From positions 1 to 64,000 of the forward strand of contig JAVBPY010000012.1 in the NCBI GenBank assembly GCA_031549345.1: a stretch of DNA of 64,000 bases. Reading direction: 5' to 3'. Both the position numbers and the translations under genes were made by a program. The notes beneath the pieces are model-generated. The model was not told the DNA's origin, searched no databases, and was given only the letters and a program-made list of their open reading frames with translations. Source of the DNA: CASFRF01 sp031549345 (lineage in GTDB: Bacteria > Verrucomicrobiota > Lentisphaeria > Victivallales > Victivallaceae). Below, in pieces: positions 16,275 to 24,915 of the stretch; position 1 is the stretch's first letter; every line of letters begins with the position of its first letter.

Positions 16275-17035
16275 GGCTTGGGTTCCTCTGCAAGGGTGCC
16301 CGACATGCCGGGGGCGAGGAGGGCCCGGGCGTTATCCAGCTCCACCTTGATCGCGAACGTGCGGCCGGCGGTGTCGACTTCGGCGGAAATTTCCACAATC
16401 TTTCCCTGGTGTTCCGTCCGGGTTTCATCCACCTCCACCCGGCGCGTTTCGCCGAGATTGACTTTGTTCCGCAGCGAGGAATCGAGGTGCGCGACGGCCA
16501 GCAGTTTGCGGTCGTCGATGATGTGCAGCAAATTCTGTCCCACACGGACGTATTCGTGTTCCTGCGCGAGTTTGCGGAACAAACGTCCCGCGAAGGGGGC
16601 CTTGATCGCGCAATTCTCCCGATCCATTTGTGCGAGTTCCAAGGCTGTTTTCGCGGCGTTTTCGCGGGCGCGGGCTTGTTCCAAATCGAATTCGGCACGA
16701 TCCAATTCCGCTTTGCTCTGAAAGCCGTGCTTGGCGTACAATTCGGCTATGCGTACGTTTTGTTTTTCCGCAAAACGCGTTGCGGACTCGGCTTCATCCA
16801 GCGCCGCGCGTGCGCGGTCGAAGCGCAGTTTGAACGGGAGTTCCTCGAGGAAGACAAGCTCCGCATCTTTTTCAAACGCCGTGCCCTCCGGCAATGCGAC
16901 GCGGGAAATCCGTGTATCCACCAGAGAGGAAAGAACGGCCGTCCGCGCCGGGTAAAGCACGACGCGCACAGGGGCTTCCGCAAACGTCCCGAACGCCGCG
17001 GCCGAAAGGAGGAGAGCCGATAACAGTGTTTTCAT
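16271..17035 (-). CDS. RND/HlyD-type efflux periplasmic adaptor subunit
   Basis: This 254-aa protein has a signal peptide (MKTLLSALLLSAAAFGTFAEA). It is a small membrane-fusion protein: first lipoyl half (~25-60), alpha hairpin (~65-125, rich in Ala/Glu/Arg, RARAALDEAESATRFAEKQN), second lipoyl half (IKAPFAGRLFRKLAQEHEYV), then a beta-barrel domain ending PGMSGTLAEEP. It is first gene of the three-gene minus-strand operon and overlaps the next by ATGA. No inner-membrane RND pump, ABC exporter or TolC gene is nearby, so its partner must be the M50/HlyD proteins or a pump encoded elsewhere. Confidence 0.85.
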   Translation of the reverse strand: MKTLLSALLLSAAAFGTFAEAPVRVVLYPARTAVLSSLVDTRISRVALPEGTAFEKDAELVFLEELPFKLRFDRARAALDEAESATRFAEKQNVRIAELYAKHGFQSKAELDRAEFDLEQARARENAAKTALELAQMDRENCAIKAPFAGRLFRKLAQEHEYVRVGQNLLHIIDDRKLLAVAHLDSSLRNKVNLGETRRVEVDETRTEHQGKIVEISAEVDTAGRTFAIKVELDNARALLAPGMSGTLAEEPKP

Positions 17036-17166
17036 AATACCTGAAATATAGCATGAACGGAGTATTTTTCCAGAAAGGAAGGCTTTTTTTGTGGAAAAAC
17101 ATGTTTTTTGAAGTATAGTATATGATTACATCGAACATTAACTTTTATGTCCAAGGAGAAAACGAA
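17036..17166. promoter_or_regulatory. Divergent promoter region between the adaptor operon and pgi
   Basis: This AT-rich 131-bp gap separates divergent transcripts. On the + strand TATAGT (17114-17119) is the best -10 for pgi, with no good -35. On the minus strand TATATT near 17048-17053 is a possible -10 for the adaptor operon. AAGGAG (17153-17158) fixes the pgi start at ATG 17167 rather than 17122. Confidence 0.45.
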
Positions 17167-18738
17167 ATGAACGAGTGGGTTAAACGCAACCAGGATTACA
17201 CGTTGATCGATGGAGAAAGCCAATTTTCCATCTCTTTTGCCGGTATGGCGTTCACCGCCGACGATTTGAAGGCCCTCCGTCCCATGGTCGCTTTGGCGCA
17301 TGCGGAAATGAAGAAAATCGAAGCCTGTGAAATCAAGAATCCCGACGAAAAACGCAAGGTCACCCATTTCTCCGACCGTGCCGTCTACGCCGACAGCGAG
17401 CTTTTCGCCGAAGTGCAGGCACTGGTGGACGACGTTCACTCCGGCGCCATCACCGGAAGCTCCGGGCAGACCTTCGACTCCGTCGTCATCAACGGCATCG
17501 GCGGTTCCGCCCTCGGCCCGCAGCTGATGCAGTACGCTCTCAACGGTCCGTATTGGAACGAACTTTCCAGCCAGAAACGCGGCGGATACCTGAAGCTCTA
17601 TTTCTTGGATAACACCGACTCTGCGGGCTTCGCCGACGTTGTCGCCGCCATCGACCCGGCCCGTTCGCTGCACCTTGTCATTTCCAAATCCGGCGGCACA
17701 CAGGAGACGAAAAACAACATGATCGCGATGGAAAATTTCTACCGCGAACACAATTTGGATTTCGCGCGCCACGCCGTCGCCATCACCATGCGCGGCAGCG
17801 AGCTGGATGGCTACTCCCGCGGAAAAAAATGGCTCAAAGTACTTGAAATGGCCGAGTCCATCGGCGGACGCACCAGCGAAACGAGCATCGTCGGCCACGT
17901 TCCGGCCGCTCTCGGCGGCGTCGATTTCGCCGAGTTCATCGCGGGAGCCTGCGCTATGGACGCGTGGACGCGCCGTGAGGAGTTGTGCGAAAACCCCGCG
18001 TACATGCTCGCCGCGTCGTGGTACCTCGCCGGGAACGGCAAGGGCGACCGCAATATGGTGATCGTCCCCTACTCGGACCGTTTGCTCCTTCTTTCGCGCT
18101 ACATGCAGCAGCTTGTGATGGAGAGCATCGGCAAGGAGTTCGACCGCGCCGGCAAAACCGTCCACCAGGGACTCAACGTCTTCGGCAACAAAGGCGGAAC
18201 CGACGCGCATGCGTTCATCCAGCAGTTGAACGACGGCCGTAACGATTTTTTCGTGACCTTCATCGAAGTTCTCCGCAACACATCCAAACTTCCGATTGAT
18301 GAGAAGCTGGAAATGGGCGACTACCTCCACGGCTTCATGGAGGGGCTCAGTTCCGCCCTCCGCGACCGCAAGCGCCAGGTCATCTCCATCCAGATTCCGC
18401 AAGTGGACGCGCGCCGCCTCGGGATGCTGATCGCCCTTTACGAGCGCGCGGTTGCGGTGTATGCCGAGTTCGTCAACATCAACGCGTTCCACCAGCCGGG
18501 CGTTCAGGCATACAAGCTTGCGTCCAAGAACATCCTCGCCTTGCGCGAGGCGCTTTGCGCCAAGCTCGGCGCCCTCGCCGGGTTCCAGGGGACGGCGCTG
18601 GAAATCGCCCGGAAAATCGGCATGGAAAACGATGCGGTGGAAATCGCCGGACTCCTGGACAAAGCCTCCGCCAACTGCGTGAAAATCCGGCGCGACTACG
18701 ACGCTTCGAAGCGTACGTGGACGTATCTGATTAATTGA
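17167..18738 (+). CDS. pgi: Glucose-6-phosphate isomerase
   Basis: This 523-aa enzyme interconverts glucose-6-phosphate and fructose-6-phosphate in the cytoplasm. Recognisable landmarks are INGIGGSALGPQL (phosphate-binding loop), ISKSGGTQETKNN (second phosphate site), the PGI signature around ESIGGRTSETSIVG, MESIGKEFDRAG-like segment, NVFGNKGGTDAHAFIQQL with the conserved His, and the C-terminal lysine region FHQPGVQAYKLAS. The start at 17167 is set by AAGGAG at 8 bases; the upstream ATG 17122 has no ribosome site. Its stop overlaps the TTG start of rsmE by four bases, so translation is probably coupled. Length and motifs are complete, and nothing suggests loss of function. Confidence 0.95.
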   Translation: MNEWVKRNQDYTLIDGESQFSISFAGMAFTADDLKALRPMVALAHAEMKKIEACEIKNPDEKRKVTHFSDRAVYADSELFAEVQALVDDVHSGAITGSSGQTFDSVVINGIGGSALGPQLMQYALNGPYWNELSSQKRGGYLKLYFLDNTDSAGFADVVAAIDPARSLHLVISKSGGTQETKNNMIAMENFYREHNLDFARHAVAITMRGSELDGYSRGKKWLKVLEMAESIGGRTSETSIVGHVPAALGGVDFAEFIAGACAMDAWTRREELCENPAYMLAASWYLAGNGKGDRNMVIVPYSDRLLLLSRYMQQLVMESIGKEFDRAGKTVHQGLNVFGNKGGTDAHAFIQQLNDGRNDFFVTFIEVLRNTSKLPIDEKLEMGDYLHGFMEGLSSALRDRKRQVISIQIPQVDARRLGMLIALYERAVAVYAEFVNINAFHQPGVQAYKLASKNILALREALCAKLGALAGFQGTALEIARKIGMENDAVEIAGLLDKASANCVKIRRDYDASKRTWTYLIN

Positions 18739-19457
18739 ATCTGATCCTCCTGGACGAATCCGACCGCACGGACGCCGGATTCTTCCGCCTGACCGGGCGA
18801 CGGCGCGACCACCTTGATTCGGTGTTGCGCGCCCGGCCGGGTGATGTATGCAAGGCGGGGTTCCTGAACGGCCTTCGGGGAAGGGCGCGGGTGCTGGCTC
18901 TGGATGCCGAGCAGGCGATTCTGGAAACGGAACTGGACGAAACGCCGCCGCGTCCGCTCGGGCTAAAATTGGTTGTCGCGCTTCCGCGCCCCAAAACCTT
19001 CCGCAAGGTTCTGGGCGCCGCGACGCAGCTTGGGATCAAAGAAATATGGTTTATCCAGACGTTCAAAGTGGATAAAAGCTACTGGCAGACGCCGTTCCTG
19101 GAAAGCGCGGCGCTGGAGCACGAATTGCGCCTCGGGCTGGAACAATCGGGGGATACGGTGATGCCGCGCGTGGCGTTCCGGCGGCGGTTCAAGCCGTTTG
19201 CGGAGGATGAGCTTCCGGGAATCGCCGCGGGGACACGGCTTCTTTTGGCGCACCCGGGCGCGGGGACGCCGTATGCGCCGTCGGGCGTTGCGGAGTGCGT
19301 AACGCTCCTCCTGGGGCCGGAGGGGGGATTCACCCCCTACGAAGCGGATTTGCTGGCGCGCCTTGGGGCGGAAACAATACAACTGGGGGCACGCATATTG
19401 CGGACGGAAGTGGCGTTAGCCGCTCTGACGGCGCGCCTGAAACTCTTGGAGGGGTGA
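18735..19457 (+). CDS. rsmE: 16S rRNA (uracil1498-N3)-methyltransferase RsmE
   Basis: The product is a 240-aa SPOUT-class methyltransferase. The N-terminal PUA-like part (~10-70) contains HLDSVLRARPGD. The knotted SAM-binding part has TLLLGPEGGFTPYE and the C-terminal LGARILRTEVAL, both diagnostic of RsmE. It methylates U1498 of 16S rRNA. The only start that fits is TTG 18735, overlapping the pgi stop (TTGA). The rpe start follows two bases after its stop, with GGAGG lying in its last codons. Confidence 0.92.
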   Translation: MNLILLDESDRTDAGFFRLTGRRRDHLDSVLRARPGDVCKAGFLNGLRGRARVLALDAEQAILETELDETPPRPLGLKLVVALPRPKTFRKVLGAATQLGIKEIWFIQTFKVDKSYWQTPFLESAALEHELRLGLEQSGDTVMPRVAFRRRFKPFAEDELPGIAAGTRLLLAHPGAGTPYAPSGVAECVTLLLGPEGGFTPYEADLLARLGAETIQLGARILRTEVALAALTARLKLLEG

Positions 19458-19459
19458 AT

Positions 19460-20155
19460 ATGGATCGTGATCTGCGTGCGTTTCCTGCGGGAAAAATGTT
19501 GATTTCCCCATCGATTCTCGCCGCCGACTTCAGCCGCCTGGGGGAGGAGATTGCCTCCGTCGAGCGCGGCGGGGCGGATTTGCTGCATCTGGATGTTATG
19601 GACGGGCACTTGGTGCCGAATCTCTCGTTCGGCCCGCCCGTGGTGCGTTCGATCCGCAAAGTAAGCCGTCTTTTGTTCGACACGCATTTGATGATCGAGG
19701 AACCGTTGCGGTACATCGCAAGTTTTGCCGAGGCGGGGTCCGACCACATCACATTTCATCTGGAGTCGAAGGACGACACGGCAACAGTGATCGCCGCCCT
19801 GCGCCGGTTGGAACGGACGGTCGGAATTTCGATCCGCCCCGGAACACCGCCGGAAGCGCTCCTGCCATACCTTGAACACATCGATATGATTTTAATTATG
19901 ACGGTGGAGCCCGGTTTCGGCGGGCAGCGTTTTATGCCGGAAACCATGGGAAAAGTGAAGTTTCTCGCCCGTTGCATCCAAGAGCGTTCTTTAAATGTTC
20001 GTTTGGAGGTGGACGGCGGTCTTACGGAAGAAACCGCTCCCCTTGCGCGCGCCGCCGGCGCGAATGTCATCGTCGCGGGGAGCAGCGTTTTCCACGCCGC
20101 CGATCCGAGTGCCGCTATCCGCGCACTGCGCGGTTATACCAATTTGCAATCATAA
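19460..20155 (+). CDS. rpe: Ribulose-phosphate 3-epimerase
   Basis: This 231-aa TIM-barrel enzyme of the pentose phosphate pathway starts at ATG 19460 behind GGAGG (19449-19453); an internal ATG at 19496 (MLISPSILAADF) would give the more usual length. Catalytic landmarks are ISPSILAADFSRL, LHLDVMDGHLVPN (metal-binding His/Asp), DTHLMIEEP, MTVEPGFGGQRF and LEVDGGLTEETA, ending VIVAGSSVF. The last codons (Thr-Asn-Leu-Gln-Ser-stop) are provided by the left arm of the palindromic repeat beginning at 20137. It is the third gene of a central-carbon/rRNA operon with pgi and rsmE. Confidence 0.93.
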   Translation: MDRDLRAFPAGKMLISPSILAADFSRLGEEIASVERGGADLLHLDVMDGHLVPNLSFGPPVVRSIRKVSRLLFDTHLMIEEPLRYIASFAEAGSDHITFHLESKDDTATVIAALRRLERTVGISIRPGTPPEALLPYLEHIDMILIMTVEPGFGGQRFMPETMGKVKFLARCIQERSLNVRLEVDGGLTEETAPLARAAGANVIVAGSSVFHAADPSAAIRALRGYTNLQS

Positions 20156-20297
20156 AGTTTGTACCCACCTTGGTCTTGCGGGCGGGAATCCGGCTTGATT
20201 CGTTGCCGTTACCTCTGGTAGCGGCAAGCTCAGCAAGCCAAATTCCCTCTCCACAATACCGGCGGTGGGTTACTAACCCTTAGATTGCGCATTGGTA
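20137..20297. repeat. REP/MITE-like palindromic repeat, copy A (161 bp)
   Basis: The left arm TACCAATTTGCAATCATAAA and the right arm ending ATTGCGCATTGGTA are near-complementary, flanking an inner hairpin (TTGCCGTTACC / GGTAGCGGCAA). It matches copies at 42037 and 60431. It fills the gap between convergent rpe and the GT-C gene, contributes the rpe stop codon, and may serve as a bidirectional terminator. Confidence 0.8.
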
Positions 20298-21671
20298 TTA
20301 GTCGATTAAGACCACCTTCAAAGCGAAGCGCAAAAGGACGGTCTGGAGCGCGCCGCCAAGGAGTACGGCGTACACGAGTTTGGATGGAAGGCGGAGCCTG
20401 CCAAGGACGCACGCCGCTCCGAAGAGAAGCAGCGGCAAATACAGCAGCAACAACCGCCCGAATTCACCGCGCGCACTTCCGGAAAAGAGCAGGAAAAGCC
20501 ACATCAGTCCGATTCCGCAGAGGGGAACGCGGAGTTTGCCGCGCAGTTTCGGCGCGAAAAGAAGGGCGAGTGCCGGAACAACCCCCGCGAACAGGAGCGC
20601 GTCCACCGTGTTCCAGAAGCACCACGGCCAATAGGCCATCCCCGCCATGGATTGAAAAATCCGGTGATTCTCCCACGCGCGCAACATCGTCAGGAGGAGG
20701 GGGATTCCAACCGCCGCATACGCCAGAAGCACAACAAGGGCTCCCGCGCCCAATGCCGCGACGGCGCGAAGGCGGTCGCGCCGGAGGACAAGGAGACCGA
20801 GCGCAAGCACAATGGCTCCTCCGAATCCGAGCGACATGGAGCTCCCCAGGCAAAGGAGCGCGCCGCAGAGGAACAAGGCCCAAAGGGAAGTCGGGATAAA
20901 AAAGAACACCGCCATGGCCGTGAGCGCAAAGTAGAACGCGTCGTAATGCCCCAGAAAGAGCGCCGCGTTCGCCGTCCCGAGTACAACGCATAGTTCCGCC
21001 GTCGCGCGGTTGCGCATCGGGAAACGCCGCAGCAAAAGAAGAAGGAAAAACCGCCCCGCGCACAATCCGAGAATGCCGAGGAGCAGAAGGTTCAGCGCCC
21101 CTTTGCGGGCGGCCGGCGTGTCCTGCGGTATCGCGAGCATCCCCTCCTTCGCCAGTTGCGCCAAGTCGGCGGCGGCGGTCTGGAAAACGCGTGCGCCGAA
21201 GTCCGGGGCGCATTGGACGACCAGAGCGGTGAAGAAGACGTTTCCCGGCGGATGCACATGCCGATGGTTGGGCACTTCACCCGCCATCAGCAAATGGAGC
21301 TCTGTTTTGCAGTGTTCCACCAAGTTTCCCTCATGACGCAGAACCGTATCCATGTAGCCTGTTGCAAAGCGGTCCAGGAACGCCCAGGCGTTCTCCGTTG
21401 CACCGAGTCTTCCGGAGAGGAGAATGCCGCCGTCCAGAAAAATTCCCGCCGCCAGAAGGAGTGGCAACGCGCCGCGTTTGAGGCGCATCACCGCGAAGAA
21501 CGCCAACGCGATGCCGAGGGCGATCAGGAGAATTCCCAATGGGTCCGGGAAATAGGCGGCCGTTTTATTCCAGACCCATTTCCCGGGAACGCCGAGCGGG
21601 AAGCACGGCGCAAACGCCGCGAAGACAAGTCCCAATTGCAGGACGAGCGCCGCCGCGAGGGCTTTTTTCAT
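20298..21671 (-). CDS. Polytopic membrane protein, GT-C glycosyltransferase-like
   Basis: This is a 457-aa protein with about ten hydrophobic segments. The first loop after TM1-TM3 carries acidic and His residues, and HRHVHPPGNVFFTALVV contains the HPPG motif seen in several GT-C-type polyprenyl-sugar transferases. Other segments include FLGHYDAFYFALTAMAVFF and GLMWLFLLFSG. It likely transfers a lipid-linked sugar at the membrane, but donor and acceptor are unknown. Its ATG overlaps the stop of the upstream sialate O-acetylesterase gene (ATGA), making it the last gene of a minus-strand operon. It ends at the border of repeat copy A. Confidence 0.6.
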   Translation of the reverse strand: MKKALAAALVLQLGLVFAAFAPCFPLGVPGKWVWNKTAAYFPDPLGILLIALGIALAFFAVMRLKRGALPLLLAAGIFLDGGILLSGRLGATENAWAFLDRFATGYMDTVLRHEGNLVEHCKTELHLLMAGEVPNHRHVHPPGNVFFTALVVQCAPDFGARVFQTAAADLAQLAKEGMLAIPQDTPAARKGALNLLLLGILGLCAGRFFLLLLLRRFPMRNRATAELCVVLGTANAALFLGHYDAFYFALTAMAVFFFIPTSLWALFLCGALLCLGSSMSLGFGGAIVLALGLLVLRRDRLRAVAALGAGALVVLLAYAAVGIPLLLTMLRAWENHRIFQSMAGMAYWPWCFWNTVDALLFAGVVPALALLFAPKLRGKLRVPLCGIGLMWLFLLFSGSARGEFGRLLLLYLPLLLFGAACVLGRLRLPSKLVYAVLLGGALQTVLLRFALKVVLID

Positions 21672-23578
21672 TTTCCCGCTTGGCGCTGGAAGGGGACCAT
21701 GGGGAGCCCCGCGCCGTTATACATATTAAAAAGGGTGTTGTCCGCCCAGGCGAAACTGGCCCACACCGGTTCCGCGACGTCGTCGGAGGAGAGGACGACC
21801 GTGTCCCCTTCGATCTTCGCGTTCGCCCAGAAGAATTTGCGGTCGGCCCCCGCCACGGCGAAACCCGCCGGAGCGCCGCCGATGGCGCGGAGTTTATCGG
21901 CGTAATTGAATACTACGCGGAGTTTGGCTCCGTCGCGCGTTACACTTTTACATTGCGGACCGCGGAATTCAACGTCTTTGCCGTAGGTTTGCGCCAGCGC
22001 CACACGGGCGAGGCGTTCGCCCACATCTTTTTTATGCGGCGGGTGGATGTCCATTTGTTCTCCGCGGTCGAAGGCCACGGCGAAACCGGTGTGCGGGAAC
22101 TCATCGGCGAGGCGCGACTGAATCTCGCGTATGGTCGCCCAGCCGGAACCCGCAACGGGGTCCGCCTTGTACGGCCCATAGCCTGCGAGCTGAACACAAT
22201 AGAACGGCGCGTCGGGCGCGTTGAAGAGCTTTCGCCACGAGGTGATCATAGTCTTGGAATCTTCCATGTAATACCGGCTGTTGCCGGTGTTGCCGCATCC
22301 CTGGTACCAGATGAACCCCTTCAGCGCAAAAGGAGCCAGGGGCGCGATCATGCCGTTGTATCCGGATCCGGGCATCCAACAATCGGGCAGGAAACGGACT
22401 TTTAGTTTTCCTTTTTTCGTGCTGACGGCGTATTTCCAGTCGCCGGCGAGCGAGATTTGCGCCGAGGGATCGGCGTTCACTCCCAAAAGCCACATGTCTT
22501 CCGGCTTGCCGGTGAAGCCCGCATCCATATTGACCCGCAGTGTGAGCTGGAGTTTTCCGTTCTTCGCCGTCCCCGCCGGGATTTCATAACGCCGAACGCG
22601 CTGATGGTGGCCGATGGCTCCGATGAAGACGCCGTTGGCCCACAACGTGTCATGGTGGCTGATGGCGCCCAGGTTGATGCGGATCGGCGCGTTGTTCCAG
22701 GATTCTGGGACTTCAACCGTCCGCCGGAAGAAGAGCAGCGAACCGGATTCCGGGGTGTTGCGCCACAAACGGGGGAGCGACACGGTTTTCCAGCTTGAAT
22801 CGTCGAAGGATGTGTTTCGCCAGGGGAGGGTGGTTTCAAAATTCGGGTCGCCTTTTTGGAAATCCGCATCCAGACGGTCCGAAAAAACCTTGCGGGAATC
22901 GGTGTTCGGTCTGTCATTGATTTTCCCGGCGGGGTCCATCCATGTTTCGATGTCGGTGTTTCCGATGCAGCTCTGGATCATGCCGATGGGGACGCCCGTC
23001 GCTTTATTGACCTCGCGGGCGAAAAAGTACGCGACGGCGGAAAACCCGCCGTGCGGATTGACTTTTGTGTTCAACGAATTGGGGTTGCATACCTCCCACT
23101 TCCCCCCCGCCTGTTCGCGGGGGAGGGGGCTGAAGCTCGTGGGCGGATTCAGGTACAGCCGGATGCCCGGGTGCGTCCCTACCTGGTTCCACCACTGGTT
23201 GGTGGACATGATGCCGAATTCCATGTTCGACTGCCCCCCCGCGAGCCACACGTCGCCGACGATCACGTTTTTAAGGACGATTTGTTTGGAGCCCAGTGTA
23301 ACGGTCAACGGCGCGCCCGAAGTGTTCATTTTCAGGGGGGCGAGGTCCGCCTGCCAGCGCCCGGAAGGGGCAGCTGCTTTGGCGGAAACCTTTTGCCCCG
23401 AGAATTCGACGGTGATCTCCGTTCCCGGATCGCTCCAGCCCCAGACCGGGACGGGTTTGTCGCGTTGAAGAATCATATCGTCGCTGAAAAGTTCGTGCAG
23501 CGGGGGACGCCAACCGGGTGCGCCTGCCGCCTGTACGGCGATCATTCCGAGCAATCCCCAAAAAGCGAGTTTTTTCAT
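21668..23578 (-). CDS. Secreted sialate O-acetylesterase
   Basis: I start this 636-aa protein at the ATG at 23578 (MKKLAFWGLLGMIAVQAAG), which has GGAGG upstream and a signal peptide; the longer frame would overlap the preceding gene. The family core is clear: GGQSNMEFG with catalytic S117, ACIGN-type oxyanion region (IQSCIGNTDIETWMDP), FIWYQGCGNT, and the C-terminal DIHPPHKKDVGERLA with the catalytic Asp/His. A galactose-binding-like jelly roll (~240-390) is inserted in the catalytic domain. The family removes O-acetyl groups from sialic acids or xylans outside the cytoplasm. It overlaps genes for membrane glycosyltransferase-like proteins on both sides by ATGA. Confidence 0.88.
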   Translation of the reverse strand: MKKLAFWGLLGMIAVQAAGAPGWRPPLHELFSDDMILQRDKPVPVWGWSDPGTEITVEFSGQKVSAKAAAPSGRWQADLAPLKMNTSGAPLTVTLGSKQIVLKNVIVGDVWLAGGQSNMEFGIMSTNQWWNQVGTHPGIRLYLNPPTSFSPLPREQAGGKWEVCNPNSLNTKVNPHGGFSAVAYFFAREVNKATGVPIGMIQSCIGNTDIETWMDPAGKINDRPNTDSRKVFSDRLDADFQKGDPNFETTLPWRNTSFDDSSWKTVSLPRLWRNTPESGSLLFFRRTVEVPESWNNAPIRINLGAISHHDTLWANGVFIGAIGHHQRVRRYEIPAGTAKNGKLQLTLRVNMDAGFTGKPEDMWLLGVNADPSAQISLAGDWKYAVSTKKGKLKVRFLPDCWMPGSGYNGMIAPLAPFALKGFIWYQGCGNTGNSRYYMEDSKTMITSWRKLFNAPDAPFYCVQLAGYGPYKADPVAGSGWATIREIQSRLADEFPHTGFAVAFDRGEQMDIHPPHKKDVGERLARVALAQTYGKDVEFRGPQCKSVTRDGAKLRVVFNYADKLRAIGGAPAGFAVAGADRKFFWANAKIEGDTVVLSSDDVAEPVWASFAWADNTLFNMYNGAGLPMVPFQRQAGK

Positions 23579-24915
23579 CCTTTTTCCTCCTGAAGAATAG
23601 TCATCCAGCGTTGGTACGCCAGGGCCGCGAGGATCGCGATCATGGGCAACGCCGGGAGTTGATAGCGCGGGACCGTGATCGGCCCCGGCATGAAAAGAAA
23701 ATATTCGATGAACGCCAGCGCCAGCAGGAGCCAATAGTAGTTCCGCCGGAAGGTGCAAACGTAATGCGCAAGCATCAGGAACGCGCCGAAATACGCGAGG
23801 CCGGAGATCAGGAGAAACGGTGTAAGGAGCGCCGGAATCCAGAGTTTCCCTTCAAAATAATAATTTGCCGCCGCGAACGCGCCCCGTTCCCGGAGGACGT
23901 TGAGTGTGCCGCGTCCGGATTGGGTGAGGCCGAGATTTTCAAAAAACGTCGCCGCGTCGGGGAGGAGGGCGGTGAATTGAAAGTGCCCGCGCAACCAGTA
24001 AAACGGATGGGCGCAGATGATTTCGCGCAGACGTTTCAGTTTGTAGTCGACGCGGCTTTTTTCGTCGGGAAAACGCTCTGTATCGGCGAAAGTTGCGGCG
24101 CATTCGGCGAGGATGCGCTGTTTCTCCTGTTCGTAATCGGTACCGTGCGCGGCGGCGAGGATCATGGCGCCGTTCTGGTGGTACATGGCCCCGGTGTTGG
24201 TATCGATGCAGTACCCCGCGCCGATGGAGGCATTGCGGAACTGCCAGGGGAAAAGAATCGCAAGAAAAAGAAGCGTCCCCGCCATGCCCGCGAGGAGTTT
24301 TTGGCGCCACGGAAGCCCCGGGAGGGCTCCCAGGAGGACGAGCGCCGGGAATATCCACGCAATTTCGATCGGGCGAATCAGCGTTCCTGCCGCCGTTAGA
24401 ATGGTTACGCCGAAGAAGAATCGCGTTTGCTTTGTGCGCCGGAAACGGAGCATCCAGTAGAGCTGGAAGGCAATGACGAGTGTGAAGAGCGTGTCGGTTA
24501 AAAACAACGGTGCGTTCGCAATCGCCGTCGGATTCAGCGCAAGGAGTCCGGCCGCGATCAGGCCTGTTCTATCATTTCCCGCCTCGCGTCCTGCCAGAAA
24601 GACAGGGAAGACGCACAATGCGCTCGCAAAACACAAGGCGATCGCGAGGCCACGCACGCCGGAAACCGCAAGAATCGGCGCCGCAAAAATAGGGAATCCC
24701 GGTGCGCGCACGGCGGTCGGGCTCCCATCCGGCGCATCGAGGAACGCCATGTTGTGGGACAGCGCCCGCGCCGGACCGAGGTAGCCTGTGGTATCGGGTC
24801 GCGAAAACGTTTCTTCCGCGCCCTGCATTATGCCGGGAACGGCCATCAAAAGACGCAGCAACAGCGCCGCGACAGCGATCAGAAGTAAAATCCGGTTGGA
24901 TTTACTCAACACCAT
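23575..24915 (-). CDS. GT39/ArnT-like membrane glycosyltransferase (GT-C)
   Basis: This 446-aa protein has about ten transmembrane segments. The first periplasmic loop has the acidic/TGY segment EETFSRPDTTGYLGPARAL, and a later RPIEIAW motif matches the Arg-Pro-Glu signature of dolichyl/undecaprenyl-phosphate mannosyltransferase-like (PMT_2) proteins. It would transfer a sugar from a polyprenyl phosphate to a lipid or protein. The ATG at 24915 overlaps the nitroreductase stop by ten bases; GTG 24912 or TTG 24909 (TTGA overlap) are alternatives. Its 3' end overlaps the esterase start by ATGA, so these genes are translationally coupled. Confidence 0.7.
   Translation of the reverse strand: MVLSKSNRILLLIAVAALLLRLLMAVPGIMQGAEETFSRPDTTGYLGPARALSHNMAFLDAPDGSPTAVRAPGFPIFAAPILAVSGVRGLAIALCFASALCVFPVFLAGREAGNDRTGLIAAGLLALNPTAIANAPLFLTDTLFTLVIAFQLYWMLRFRRTKQTRFFFGVTILTAAGTLIRPIEIAWIFPALVLLGALPGLPWRQKLLAGMAGTLLFLAILFPWQFRNASIGAGYCIDTNTGAMYHQNGAMILAAAHGTDYEQEKQRILAECAATFADTERFPDEKSRVDYKLKRLREIICAHPFYWLRGHFQFTALLPDAATFFENLGLTQSGRGTLNVLRERGAFAAANYYFEGKLWIPALLTPFLLISGLAYFGAFLMLAHYVCTFRRNYYWLLLALAFIEYFLFMPGPITVPRYQLPALPMIAILAALAYQRWMTILQEEKG

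Noticed and set aside
17122..17166. Upstream ATG as the pgi start
   Set aside because: No ribosome site at 17122, whereas AAGGAG lies at the right distance from ATG 17167.
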